The notes under the pieces are model-generated. The model made no database searches and had not been told where the DNA came from. It was given only the letters and a program-made list of their open reading frames with translations. Below are positions 29,353-38,184 of a stretch of DNA of 64,000 bases, in pieces. Both the position numbers and the translations under genes were made by a program. The stretch is from Streptomyces sulphureus DSM 40104 (GTDB lineage: Bacteria > Actinomycetota > Actinomycetes > Streptomycetales > Streptomycetaceae), in NCBI RefSeq assembly GCF_000381025.1, contig NZ_KB905823.1:146798-210797 (forward strand). The letters are read 5' to 3'. Within the stretch, counting starts at the first letter, position 1. Each line of letters opens with the position of its first letter.

Positions 29353-30528
29353 GTGCCGCACAGGGAGAAAGGCTCGGGCCCCCCGAGCATCGTCGAGGTC
29401 GCCCGTGAGGCAGGAGTCTCCACCGCCACGGCGGGCCGGGTGCTCGGCGGCTACGGGCAGGCCAGCGCCGCCTCACGCGCCAAGGTCGAGGACGCCGCCC
29501 GCCGGCTGTCCTACCGGCCCAACGGCCTTGCCCGCAGCCTCATCCACGGCTCGACGGAGACGGTGGGCGTCATCGTCACCGATGTCGGCAACCCCTTCTT
29601 CGCCAGCGCCGTGCGGGCCATCACCGACGTCGTCCGTGCGGCCGGCTACGAGATGCTGCTGGCCAACACCGACTCCGATCCGGAAGCCGAACGGCGGGCG
29701 ATCCAGGTCATGTGGGAGAAGCGCGTCGACGGGTTGATCGTCGCACCGCAGTCCCCCGAGAGCGCCGAGCGGCTCCGCGCGCTGGCCGACGCAGGACTGC
29801 CGCTCGTCCTGCTGGACAGGCCGCTGCCCGCGCTGCCCCAGGTCGACCAGGTCATCATCAACAACACCTTGTGCGCACAGCGGGCCGTGGCGCACCTCGT
29901 GCGGCTCGGACACCGTCGCATAGCCGTGCTCAGCGAGGCGGCCCGGGACTTCCCGAGACTGCGCGACGCCGCGCCGGCGGAGGGGGACGCCGAGCGGCCC
30001 AGCGCCGCACGGCTCGTGGGCTACGCCGCGGCGCTGCGCCGCGCCGGTCTCACCCCCGACCCGGGGCTGATCGTCCACTCTCCCTACGACAGGGACGCCG
30101 CGACGCACGCCGTGCTGCGCCTGCTGCGGCGGGACCCGGGCGTCACGGCGCTCTTCTGCACCGACAACGTGCTCGCCTCGGGCGCGGTCGCCGCTCTCCA
30201 GCGCAGCGGACGCGCCTGCCCCGATGACGTCTCGCTCGTCGGTTTCGACGACCAGGAGTGGACCACGCTGGTACGGCCCCGATTGACGGTCGTACGCCAG
30301 CCGAACCGCGAACTGGGCAGCACGGCGGCCGAACGTCTGCTGGAGAGGATCGCGGAGCGGCGCGGAGACGGCGCAGGCGACCCGGGCACGGAGGAGGCAG
30401 CGACCACCGGGAGCGGCACGGCGCCGGACGCCGCCCGAGACGCCGACGCGCAGGACGGGCAACGGCTGGTGCTGCGCGGCAGGTTGATCGCACGAGACTC
30501 CACGGGACCTCCTCCCGCTGTGTCCTGA
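29353..30528 (+). CDS. LacI-family transcriptional regulator
   Basis: A 391-residue regulator from GTG 29353 (GGAGAGGGGCGA before it). LacI HTH and hinge: SIVEVAREAGVSTATAGRVLGGYGQASAASRAKVEDAARRLSYRPNGLARSL; then a periplasmic-binding-protein fold (VGVIVTDVGNPFF, VDGLIVAPQ, ALFCTDNVLASGAVAAL, LVGFDDQEW). A poorly conserved 35-residue insert near the C-terminus is rich in Gly/Ala/Asp. Divergent from frlB with two operators between. It most likely represses the catabolic operon until a glycated or pyroglutamyl-type inducer binds. Confidence 0.93.
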   Translation: MPHREKGSGPPSIVEVAREAGVSTATAGRVLGGYGQASAASRAKVEDAARRLSYRPNGLARSLIHGSTETVGVIVTDVGNPFFASAVRAITDVVRAAGYEMLLANTDSDPEAERRAIQVMWEKRVDGLIVAPQSPESAERLRALADAGLPLVLLDRPLPALPQVDQVIINNTLCAQRAVAHLVRLGHRRIAVLSEAARDFPRLRDAAPAEGDAERPSAARLVGYAAALRRAGLTPDPGLIVHSPYDRDAATHAVLRLLRRDPGVTALFCTDNVLASGAVAALQRSGRACPDDVSLVGFDDQEWTTLVRPRLTVVRQPNRELGSTAAERLLERIAERRGDGAGDPGTEEAATTGSGTAPDAARDADAQDGQRLVLRGRLIARDSTGPPPAVS

Positions 30529-30619
30529 GACGACGAGCGGGCAGCGCGACGACCGCCGACCCGCTTCCCGGCACGGGGAGTCGAGACCGTGCAGGAAGAC
30601 CCGTTCGAAGGAGGCGCAC

Positions 30620-31792
30620 ATGGCAGCCCGGCGCATCGCCGTCATCGGAGCCGGTGTACTGGGCACCGCGCTCGCCCACCGGCTGACCGAAGAACGCGGA
30701 ACGCCCGTCGAAGTCGCACTGTTGGACGGTGAGCGACCGGGACACGGGACCAGCCGCTGGAGTCTGGCCTGGCTCAACTCCAACGGCAAGGCACCGCGCG
30801 CTTATCACGACCTCGGGACCCGCAGCATGGCCGCCTGGGGACGGCTGGCGGAACGCACGGGCGGCGACGCCTGGTACCGCCCGGTCGGCAACCTGCGGTG
30901 GGCCGAGGAGGAGAAGGGCATGCGGCGCCTGGCGGAACGGGTCGCGTGGATGACCGCATGGGGCTACCCGGCGGAGCTCGTGGGCCGGCGCAGGATCGCC
31001 GACCTGGAACCGGCGCTGGAGCTGCCCTCGGACCTCACCCGCGCCGCCTGGTTTCCCCAAGAGGGCTACGTACTCACGGAATTGATGATCGCTTCCCTTG
31101 TAGAGCGGGCACGGGCACAGGGCGCCGACGTACGCAGCGGCCCGGCCGGTCACGTGACAGCGGTCGAGGGGGAGGCCGGCGGGCCGCGCGTGGTGCGGAC
31201 GGCGGACGGCGGAAAGCTGGAGACCGACACCGTGGTGTGCTGCGCGGGACGGTGGACACCGGAGGTGTCGCGGTTGGCGGGAGCCCCCGGGGCCGGCGTC
31301 CCGATCGTCGACCCCCAGCCCCCCGGCTCCTCGGCGCCCGCGCTGGTCGTCCGGGCAGGACCCGTACGCGACGCACCCCTGCGCGTCCTGCACACGCCGC
31401 GCGTCCACCTGCGCGCGCACGGCGCGGACAGCACCCAAGTCCACTTGGAGGCAGGGGACGTGGCCGTCGACCTCCACACTCCCGAGCGCGAACTCGACGA
31501 GTGGGCGACGACCCTCCTGGAGCGTGCCCGCTCTCTCCTCCCCTCCCTCCGGAACGCGGAGGTCGTCGCGCGGAAGGTGTGCGTGCGGCCCATGCCGCCG
31601 GACGGACTGCCGATCGTGGGCCCGGCGGCGGAAGCGGGCGGCCCGTACGTGGCGGTGACGCACAGCGGGGTGACGCTCGCCCCGGGCCTCGCGGAGCTGG
31701 TGGCCGAGGAGCTGCTGACAGGCAGACGTCACCCGGACCTGGCTCCGTTCAGGCCGGAACGGTTCGCGCCGGGATCGGCCGGTGGCGAGTGA
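30620..31792 (+). CDS. FAD-dependent amino acid/amine oxidoreductase (DAO family)
   Basis: A 390-residue flavoprotein, ATG 30620 with GAAGGAGG seven bases upstream. N-terminal dinucleotide fold RIAVIGAGVLGTALAHRL, then GHGTSRWSLAWLN at the FAD-contacting loop, a middle substrate domain, VCVRPMPPDGLPIVGP and GVTLAPGLAELVAEELL at the C-terminus. The family includes D-amino acid dehydrogenase, sarcosine oxidase and fructosyl-amino acid oxidase. No covalent-flavin Cys is evident. Placed after the lacI gene next to a fructosamine operon, an oxidase of glycated or N-substituted amino acids is plausible but not shown. Confidence 0.85.
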   Translation: MAARRIAVIGAGVLGTALAHRLTEERGTPVEVALLDGERPGHGTSRWSLAWLNSNGKAPRAYHDLGTRSMAAWGRLAERTGGDAWYRPVGNLRWAEEEKGMRRLAERVAWMTAWGYPAELVGRRRIADLEPALELPSDLTRAAWFPQEGYVLTELMIASLVERARAQGADVRSGPAGHVTAVEGEAGGPRVVRTADGGKLETDTVVCCAGRWTPEVSRLAGAPGAGVPIVDPQPPGSSAPALVVRAGPVRDAPLRVLHTPRVHLRAHGADSTQVHLEAGDVAVDLHTPERELDEWATTLLERARSLLPSLRNAEVVARKVCVRPMPPDGLPIVGPAAEAGGPYVAVTHSGVTLAPGLAELVAEELLTGRRHPDLAPFRPERFAPGSAGGE

Positions 31793-31805
31793 GGGCCCGG
31801 GTGCG

Positions 31806-32180
31806 ATAGGGCGGTGCTATACCCAGGCCGGCTCGGTTCAGCCCGCGCCGTACCACGACGCGGTGCACGGTGGCCGGGGCGAGGGCGATGCCGTGCAGCC
31901 GCTGCACGTCGGCGGCGAGCCGGGCGGGCCCGCGCGTGGTCTGCCGCAGAGCCTCGACCAGGTCCGCAATGTCCTCCGCGTCCGGTGCGGTCCGGGCTCG
32001 TGGCCGGCCGGGACGAGTGGCCGAGCGCTCCGTTCCCGCCGTGCTCGCGCCGGCGGGAGTACCACTTCGCCGGACGGCGGCGGGAGATGCCGTTCAGCCG
32101 CAACGTGTGCGCTCGGACACCCGGTGTCCACGCGCTCGCACAGTCGGCGATGCCCTTCCGGCGTCAAGGTGTCCCGCCAT
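31806..32180 (-). pseudogene. IS481-family transposase relic (N-terminal part)
   Basis: The minus strand gives, in two frames, GHRRLCERVDTGCPSAHVAAE and then DAEDIADLVEALRQTTRGPA, RLAADVQRLHGIALAPATVH and RVVVRRGLNRAGL. This is the usual N-terminal HTH part of IS481 transposases (RxRLVERVxxGxxxAHVA, xLRxxTRxGPxRLA, STVHRVLxRxGLNRL). The DDE catalytic part is absent and the frame shifts once, so it is dead. Confidence 0.72.
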
Positions 32181-32213
32181 TTCAGCCCATCATTGTTGCA
32201 GCCTGAAAGCCCA

Positions 32214-33671
32214 TCAGTTCTTGCTGTCTTCGGTGGGGGTCGTCGGCTCGGGGAGGCTGGGCAGGAGCAGGCAGAGCGGAACAGCGGCGGCGGTGAGGGC
32301 CACGGACCACCAAAACGCGTGGTCGTAGCCGTCTGCCAGGGCGCTGGGGGTGTGAGCGTCGCCGATGTTCTGCTGGAGGATGACAAGGAGGATGGCGACG
32401 CCTACCGCACCGCCGATCTGCTGGGCGACGCGGGTGATCATGCTGGCGTCCGGAATCTGCTCGTGCTCCAGTCCGACGAAGGCGGCGCCCATGGGCGCGA
32501 TCATGGCAGCGCCGAGGGCGATGCCGCGGACGAACAGCGCGGCCATGAGCAGGCTTTCGTCGGTGTCGGCGGTGACGAAGGCGAACGGCACGGTGGATGC
32601 GGCGACGAAGACGAACGCGACGAGGGCCACCGTGCGGGAGCCGACTCGATCCATGTACTTGCCTGCCAGGCCTCGGGCGACGAGGGCACCGACTCCTTGA
32701 GGGATGAGCAGCAGTCCGGCGCCGAGGGGGGTCGCGCCGCGGACCTGCTGGAAGTACAGGGGCAGCAGCATCATCGAGCCGAACAGGGAGATCCCGCCGA
32801 GGAAGAGCAGGGTGGATGACGAGGCCACCGAGCGGTGCCGAAACATGCGCACATCGACCAAGGGGGCGGACGCCCGGGTGAGAGCCCAGACGGCGAAGCC
32901 CCCGACCAGAGCGACCCCGGCGAGCAGTGGGATGAGGACCTGAGCACTGGCGAAGCCCGTGCTGCCGTCGACCTGGGAGAGGCCGTAGAGCAACGCCGCG
33001 GAACCTGGGCAGAGCAGGATCAGGCCGACGGTGTCCAGACGGACGCGGGGGCGGTCGGCTGCGGGCCGGTCGTCGGGCAGGTTGCGCCAGGCGAGCCAGA
33101 TTCCGACGAGGCAGAAGGGGATGTTGATGAGGAACAGCCAGCGCCAGTCGGCCAGGTAGAGGACGAGTCCGCCCAGAACCGGGCCGAGGATCGGCCCGAG
33201 CGCCGTGGGCACGGTGATGATGGCCATGACCTTGCCGATGTTCCGGCCCTTGGTGGCCTGCATGAGCAGGGTGTACATCAGCGGCATCATGATGCCGCCG
33301 GCGAGGCCCTGGACGATCCGGAACGCGATGAGGCTGGTGGCGTTCCAGGCCAGGGCACTCAGGATCGACCCGACCAGGAACCCGCCCAGAGCGACGACCC
33401 ACAGGCGCCGGCCGCCGAGCCGTGCCTGGGCCCATCCAGCAAGCGGAATGGTGACGAAGACGGCCAGCATGTAGCCGGTGCTGACCCACTGGATGGTCGA
33501 CAGCGTCGCGCCGAAGTCTTTGGCCAGGTCGTTCAGGGCGACGCTGATGATGGTGGTGTCGAAGACGACACCGAGAGCACCAACGATCAGAGTGATCGCC
33601 ATGCGCAGCACGGCGGGATCTACTCGGCCGGGGTCTGCGGGGACAGGCTCGGCCTCGCGGGATGTGCTCAC
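32214..33671 (-). CDS. MFS multidrug exporter, DHA2 (14-TM) family
   Basis: A 485-residue transporter: LGVVFDTTIISVALNDLAKDF, the GWAQARLGGRRLWV loop, FRIVQGLAGGIMMPLMYTLLM, and GPILGPVLGGLVLY in helix 5 (motif C). Starts GTG 33671 (GAGG at the right distance) or GTG 33680; the first is preferred. It is divergent from a TetR gene at 33769 with a repeat pair between. Probably a drug efflux pump held off by that repressor; the substrate cannot be named. Confidence 0.92.
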   Translation of the reverse strand: MSTSREAEPVPADPGRVDPAVLRMAITLIVGALGVVFDTTIISVALNDLAKDFGATLSTIQWVSTGYMLAVFVTIPLAGWAQARLGGRRLWVVALGGFLVGSILSALAWNATSLIAFRIVQGLAGGIMMPLMYTLLMQATKGRNIGKVMAIITVPTALGPILGPVLGGLVLYLADWRWLFLINIPFCLVGIWLAWRNLPDDRPAADRPRVRLDTVGLILLCPGSAALLYGLSQVDGSTGFASAQVLIPLLAGVALVGGFAVWALTRASAPLVDVRMFRHRSVASSSTLLFLGGISLFGSMMLLPLYFQQVRGATPLGAGLLLIPQGVGALVARGLAGKYMDRVGSRTVALVAFVFVAASTVPFAFVTADTDESLLMAALFVRGIALGAAMIAPMGAAFVGLEHEQIPDASMITRVAQQIGGAVGVAILLVILQQNIGDAHTPSALADGYDHAFWWSVALTAAAVPLCLLLPSLPEPTTPTEDSKN

Positions 33672-33685
33672 GATCGACACCTCTA

Positions 33686-33750
33686 AGATAGAAACCTCTT
33701 CCTTACTCCGCTCAAGGTAGTCCGGTACCGTAAGAAAGACAAATCTATCT
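33686..33750. promoter_or_regulatory. Divergent promoter with 7-bp inverted half-sites
   Basis: AGATAGA (33686-33692) and its complement TCTATCT (33744-33750) lie near the two start codons of the exporter and tetR genes. The gap is markedly richer in A and T than its surroundings. They may be operator half-sites of the TetR regulator, one near each promoter. Confidence 0.45.
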
Positions 33751-33768
33751 AACTTGTGAGGGCGAACA

Positions 33769-34338
33769 ATGGCTCAGCGGCGCCGCGGGGCGGAACTGGA
33801 AAAGGCACTCCTCGATGCGGCCTGGAACGAGCTCACCGACAACGGCTACGCCAGGTTCACCATGGACGCCGTCGTCAAGCGCGCGGGCACCAGCCCGCCC
33901 GTGCTCTACCGCCGCTGGTCCGATCGCGACGGACTCATCCGGGCCACCATCGTCCACATCCTCCGGGAGTCCCGTCCCGCCATCCCCGACACCGGGAGCC
34001 TGCGGGAGGACCTCCTCGCCCTCATGCGGCACATTGCCACCCAGCACGTGCAGCTGGTCACCGTGATGTACGCGCACCTGGCCAGCTACTACCGGGAAAC
34101 CGGAAGAAGCCCCAGCAGCCTGTTCGACCCCGTCGCGACGGGCCGCACGACAGCGCTCGACACGCTCTTCGACCGCGCCGTCGAGCGGGGCGAGATTCAG
34201 CCGGAATCCCTCACCGAGCGCATCAAAACCCTGCCCTTTGTCCTGCTGCGCCACGAGATCCTCTCGACGTTCGCCCCGGTACCCGAACACGTCCTGGAGG
34301 AGATCCTCGACACCGTCTTCCTCCCCCTGGTGTGCTGA
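33769..34338 (+). CDS. TetR-family transcriptional regulator
   Basis: A 189-residue repressor, ATG 33769 after GTGAGGGCG. HTH: AAWNELTDNGYARFTMDAVVKRAGTSPPVLYRRWSDRDGLIRA; then GSLREDLLALMRHIATQHVQ and a TetR_C_11-type ligand domain ending HVLEEILDTVFLPLV. The family pattern (VLYRRW, DTGSLREDLL) is that of regulators that sit beside MFS pumps, as here with the gene at 32214. Confidence 0.92.
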   Translation: MAQRRRGAELEKALLDAAWNELTDNGYARFTMDAVVKRAGTSPPVLYRRWSDRDGLIRATIVHILRESRPAIPDTGSLREDLLALMRHIATQHVQLVTVMYAHLASYYRETGRSPSSLFDPVATGRTTALDTLFDRAVERGEIQPESLTERIKTLPFVLLRHEILSTFAPVPEHVLEEILDTVFLPLVC

Positions 34339-34686
34339 CTGGCCACAACAGCTCACGCTCGACGCTTCGTGGCACCAACCCCATGAGATGGCACACCTAG
34401 GGGTTTCCTTCGGATCATCTCGCCGACCAGACGCACATGGCGGCGATGTGGAGTCCGGCTTAAGTAGGAATCAGCAGGAAGCTTGTTGAGATCCTGTCGG
34501 ATTGGGCGACAGGCATCGGTGTGGCAGGAAAGCCGCCTCTGTGAGGTTCGCCGGATGAAGTGTTAGCACGGATAGACGTCGTTGTCGGCCGGGCGGTGCC
34601 CGCCTCCGGTGGACAGGCCGGTTCGCTTCAGCGCCGCTGAGCAAAGCCGACGACCTCCCTGCTTTCGCCGGTGCCGCCTGCACCAG
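34339..34686. other. No gene recognised
   Basis: About 350 bases between the tetR stop and the 3' end of the serine hydrolase gene. No coding frame, repeat or RNA gene could be supported. Confidence 0.5.
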
Positions 34687-36156
34687 CTACGACCGCGGAC
34701 TTGTCCGACGCGATGACGGGTTCAGCTGCACGTCTCCTGGACCGCACGACCACATGCCCGGAAGAAAAACCGGGGGCCGCGCCCACCCGAGGCAGCCGCC
34801 CGTGTGGTACGGCAAATCACGAGGGGCGCGACCGGATGGAAGCACGGAGACAGCCCGTGCAAGTGTCTGTGCGATTTTACGCCGCGCGGGATTGGTGGAC
34901 GGGGTCTGGTCGGCAGGGTGTACACGGTTTGTCAGCAGAATCACGATCGACCGCGAGGTTCGGTCGATCACAAGAGAAGTACCGGTAAATCCGGTGTGAC
35001 CCAGTGTACGGACGGAGGACAAGGGGCCCATATACCATTTCTGGTCGAGTTCGAATCCGAGGCCATGTGCATTTCCGGGGAATTCTTGGTTGTAGTTGCG
35101 TTGCAACAGATTTATGCCGTGCGGGGACAGGATGCGCTGACCGCAGTATGAACCGCCGTTCAAGATGGTTTGACTCAGGACCGCGAGATCATCGACTGTC
35201 GAGAAGACGCCCGCGTGTCCAGCTACGCCTCCGAATGCCCAGGCGTTGTTGTCGTGGACGGAACCGTGGATGAGCCCCCGTCCTGCCTCGTAGGAAGTGG
35301 CCGCTATGCGCTTCCGTTCGCGTGCCGGCGGATTGTATCCGGTGTCCCGCATGCCGAGCGGTGCGGTGATATCCCTGCGGACAAGGGCATCGAGCGTGCG
35401 GCCGGTAATTTTTTCCAGGACCAGTTGCAAGCTCAGCATGTTCAGGTCGGAGTAGAGATACCGGGAACCCGCCGGTGACAGCGGGCGGCTTCTGAGAATA
35501 GCCTCTGTCTGCTCTTGTTTTCCTCCCTGTACTTGACTCAAAGATGGTTGGGGGTCCGGGGGCAGACCGGATGTGTGGGTCAACAACTCCTTGACCGTGA
35601 TGCGTTCTTTGTTGTTGACGGAAAAGCCGGGCAGGTAACGGGAAACTGGTGTGTTGAGGTGCAGTCGTCCGCTCTCGAGTTGCTGTACCGCCACGAGAGA
35701 GGTGAACAACTTCGACAGGGAGGCCAGGTCGTAGATTGTGTCTGGTCGCGCCTGTTGCCGCTGACGCGCGGGAATATTTCGACCGTCCTTCCCGTATCGG
35801 ACGGCGTAGCCTGCTGAACTACGCGCAACTACGTTGCCCTCGGAGGCGATCAGCCACGTGGCTCCCGGAAAGAGGAACTCATTACGCGAAGACGGATCAG
35901 TCCACTTCTTCATGTCGTGCGCGAAGGCATTGAGGGGGCCGGAAGTCATGCCGGCCTCTTGGGGCGTAGTGCGGTGGAGCACAGAACCAGAAGGGGCATA
36001 TCCGCGGTGGGGGCGATGGCAACCCGGGGCGGCAGTGTGGGTCTTGTGTTTCTGAGCTCCCTGGGATCCGGCTTCGATCGCGGAAAGGCACAGTGCCAGC
36101 ACTCCGGCCAGAAAGAACACGGTGATCTTGCCGAAACTGGTGAGAAACGGCTTCAT
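34687..36156 (-). CDS. Secreted beta-lactamase-fold serine hydrolase
   Basis: A 489-residue protein from ATG 36156 (GAGAGAAG before it). A signal peptide is visible (MKPFLTSFGKITVFFLAGVL then ALCLSAIEAGSQG). The catalytic SxxK is SLSK in YDLASLSKLFTSLVA, the YxN-type motif is YSDLN, and the third motif lies at HTGFTGTSLV. These define class C/DD-peptidase-like esterases, which act outside the cell on peptidoglycan stems or esters. The last 53 residues (encoded by 34687-34848) are Pro/Arg-rich and do not look like the family, which ends near LARAV, so the natural stop may have been lost. Base use is less GC-rich than in neighbours, hinting at transfer. Confidence 0.85.
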   Translation of the reverse strand: MKPFLTSFGKITVFFLAGVLALCLSAIEAGSQGAQKHKTHTAAPGCHRPHRGYAPSGSVLHRTTPQEAGMTSGPLNAFAHDMKKWTDPSSRNEFLFPGATWLIASEGNVVARSSAGYAVRYGKDGRNIPARQRQQARPDTIYDLASLSKLFTSLVAVQQLESGRLHLNTPVSRYLPGFSVNNKERITVKELLTHTSGLPPDPQPSLSQVQGGKQEQTEAILRSRPLSPAGSRYLYSDLNMLSLQLVLEKITGRTLDALVRRDITAPLGMRDTGYNPPARERKRIAATSYEAGRGLIHGSVHDNNAWAFGGVAGHAGVFSTVDDLAVLSQTILNGGSYCGQRILSPHGINLLQRNYNQEFPGNAHGLGFELDQKWYMGPLSSVRTLGHTGFTGTSLVIDRTSRSIVILLTNRVHPADQTPSTNPARRKIAQTLARAVSVLPSGRAPRDLPYHTGGCLGWARPPVFLPGMWSCGPGDVQLNPSSRRTSPRS

Positions 36157-36577
36157 CTTCTCTCGACCCCCTCTGGCTCGGAGCATGGAGACAGGCCGCT
36201 CGGGCGGAGGACCCGTGACGAACGCGGAGGCTCTCCAGACGAGACTAGACCCGGGCTGAGTCAAAGGCATGCCAACGGTGGCTGCACGAGTCGCTGAATA
36301 TCACCGACGTGAGGAGAGCACAATTTGTTGCACCCCTGCATTCGGCCGTCGTGCTGCGGGCCCGTCCACCGTGGAGTTGACAGCCGACAACTGCCCTTGC
36401 GGCGCGTGGCCCTAATCCTGGCGGATGGCATCCAGCCGAGTTGGGCCAGGTGCCACTCACAGCGTCGCGCGCCGCACGTGGTGGTCTCGAAAGTGCCGCG
36501 GTGTTCGGCCCTCGCCGTTCGTGGACCGGATCGGCCGGCATCAGCGGGGCGATCCGGTCAGCACCACGGTGTCGACC
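36157..36577. other. No gene recognised
   Basis: A 420-base gap between the serine hydrolase start and the end of the monooxygenase gene. It should hold the promoter of the hydrolase. No coding frame with recognisable content was found on either strand. Confidence 0.5.
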
Positions 36578-37966
36578 TCAGTAGGCCAGGTGGCCGTCAG
36601 GGCGGATGAGGACGTGGCCGTCGGCTGACGCGGTGTACGCCGAGTAGGCGGCGAAGGCGTTGCCGTCGATGTCGATGACATACCGGCCGAAGTCGGTCGG
36701 GTCGTCGCCGGGGCGCAGGACGGCGTAGCTGTGGTCCGCGTCCGGGGCGGACGCGCCGAAGACGAGTCGGGTCGCGTGAGGGCCGCGGAAGAGATCGAAC
36801 AGCCGGATCTGCTTGCCCGTGGAATCCCGGACAAGCGCGTCGGGAGCGCGGTCGCCGGGGGCGAGGGCGCCGGTAGCGGATTGCGGGCGGTAGCTGATGT
36901 GCAAGCCGAGATGCTCCTCGCCGCGCTTGTGGGCCTCGGCCCGGCCGGCGGCGTACAACCGCAGGAGATCGTCGCTCGTCTTCAGAGCGGTGGCCGCCAC
37001 TGCCCTGCGTTCGGTTTCGTAGCTGTCCAGCTTGGTCTCTGCCGCCAATTTCCAGCCGAGGTTGTAGGCGTCTTGAACGCTGGTGTTCATCCCTTGCCCG
37101 CCAGTGGGCGGGTGGACGTGCGCGGCGTCGCCCGCGAGGAAGACGCGCCCGACGCGGAATCGTTCGGCGAGCCTGACATTCGGGCGCCACACGGTGGACC
37201 AGTGGCAGCCGCTCAAGTGCACGCCGGCCGAGAACCCGTCCAGGACGGTCTGCATGGTGGTCAGGGAGGCGTCGTCGTCCATGCCGATGGGAGTGTTGAG
37301 CTGAAACATGTCAGTGCCTGGCAGCGGGGTCATCACCACGCCGGTCATGGGGCTGGTGGCGGCGGCGAACCAGTGGCCGATGGTCGGATCGAGATCCGGG
37401 GCGTACACGTCACCGATCACAAGTCGGAAGGTTTCGTCTGTGGTGCCGTGGAAAGCGGCTCCGATCGCCTTGCGCACGGTGCTGGAACCGCCGTCGGCCC
37501 CTACCAGGTAGTCGAAGCGCTCGATTTCGCCTGTGCCGAAATATGCGGTCACCGCATGTTCGTCCTGTTCCAACCCCGTCAGCTCCATTGCGGACTCCAC
37601 CCGCGTGCCGAAATCGGCGAGGCGGGAACGGAGTATCTTTTCGAGTTGGGCCTGACCGAGCGTCCACGGGTTGGGGTACGGCTGGTCAGGCCGGGGGGCC
37701 CGCAGCTCGGCCATCCGGCGCTCCTCAACCGTGTGTCCATCGAGGTGGACACGGTAGGCCGGCGGAAGAGAACCCGCGGCCAGTACGGCGTCCACCACGC
37801 CTAGGTCGTCGAAGACCTCCAGTGTGCGCGGCTGGATCGTGTCTGCTCGCGATCCGCGGAAAAAACCGTCGGCCTTGTCGACGACGCGTACTTCCACCCC
37901 ACGTCGGGCCAGGTCGATGGCGAGCGTGAGGCCGGTCGGCCCGCCGCCCGTGATGAGGACTCGCAC
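36578..37966 (-). CDS. FAD-dependent aromatic monooxygenase (PheA/TfdB type)
   Basis: A 462-residue class A flavoprotein hydroxylase. GTG 37966 is used because it follows GAAAGGGGCACATT and starts directly with the dinucleotide fold VRVLITGGGPTGLTLAIDLA. Further motifs: the DG fingerprint DYLVGADGGSSTVRKAIG, GRVFLAGDAAHVHPPTGGQGMN (second FAD contact) and a C-terminal thioredoxin-like domain (GDRAPDALVRDSTG onward). Such enzymes hydroxylate phenols or inactivate drugs such as rifamycins and tetracyclines. A TetR gene faces away from it with two operators between, so an aromatic inducer is likely. Confidence 0.9.
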   Translation of the reverse strand: MRVLITGGGPTGLTLAIDLARRGVEVRVVDKADGFFRGSRADTIQPRTLEVFDDLGVVDAVLAAGSLPPAYRVHLDGHTVEERRMAELRAPRPDQPYPNPWTLGQAQLEKILRSRLADFGTRVESAMELTGLEQDEHAVTAYFGTGEIERFDYLVGADGGSSTVRKAIGAAFHGTTDETFRLVIGDVYAPDLDPTIGHWFAAATSPMTGVVMTPLPGTDMFQLNTPIGMDDDASLTTMQTVLDGFSAGVHLSGCHWSTVWRPNVRLAERFRVGRVFLAGDAAHVHPPTGGQGMNTSVQDAYNLGWKLAAETKLDSYETERRAVAATALKTSDDLLRLYAAGRAEAHKRGEEHLGLHISYRPQSATGALAPGDRAPDALVRDSTGKQIRLFDLFRGPHATRLVFGASAPDADHSYAVLRPGDDPTDFGRYVIDIDGNAFAAYSAYTASADGHVLIRPDGHLAY

Positions 37967-38051
37967 AATGTGCCCCTTTCGTTCAGTGCGTGATGGATCG
38001 CGGCCCGACTCGTCCGGGTCGCGGCGCGGCGAAGGTGTACTCGCCCAGTTA

Positions 38052-38082
38052 GTGAACATCGTTCACGGTGAACGTTGTTCAC
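38052..38082. promoter_or_regulatory. Tandem TetR operators (GTGAAC-N3-GTTCAC twice)
   Basis: Two perfect palindromes one base apart: GTGAACATCGTTCAC (38052-38066) and GTGAACGTTGTTCAC (38068-38082). They lie between the divergent monooxygenase and tetR genes, the place expected for the operator of the regulator at 38185. Confidence 0.88.
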
Positions 38083-38184
38083 GCTAGGCTAGGTGTAGCC
38101 GGGAGTCAACCGACTCCCGGTGGAACGGCCGCAGATCGGGATCGACGCCCGCGCGGCCGCACGCGAGGACGGAAAGCGGGCACG

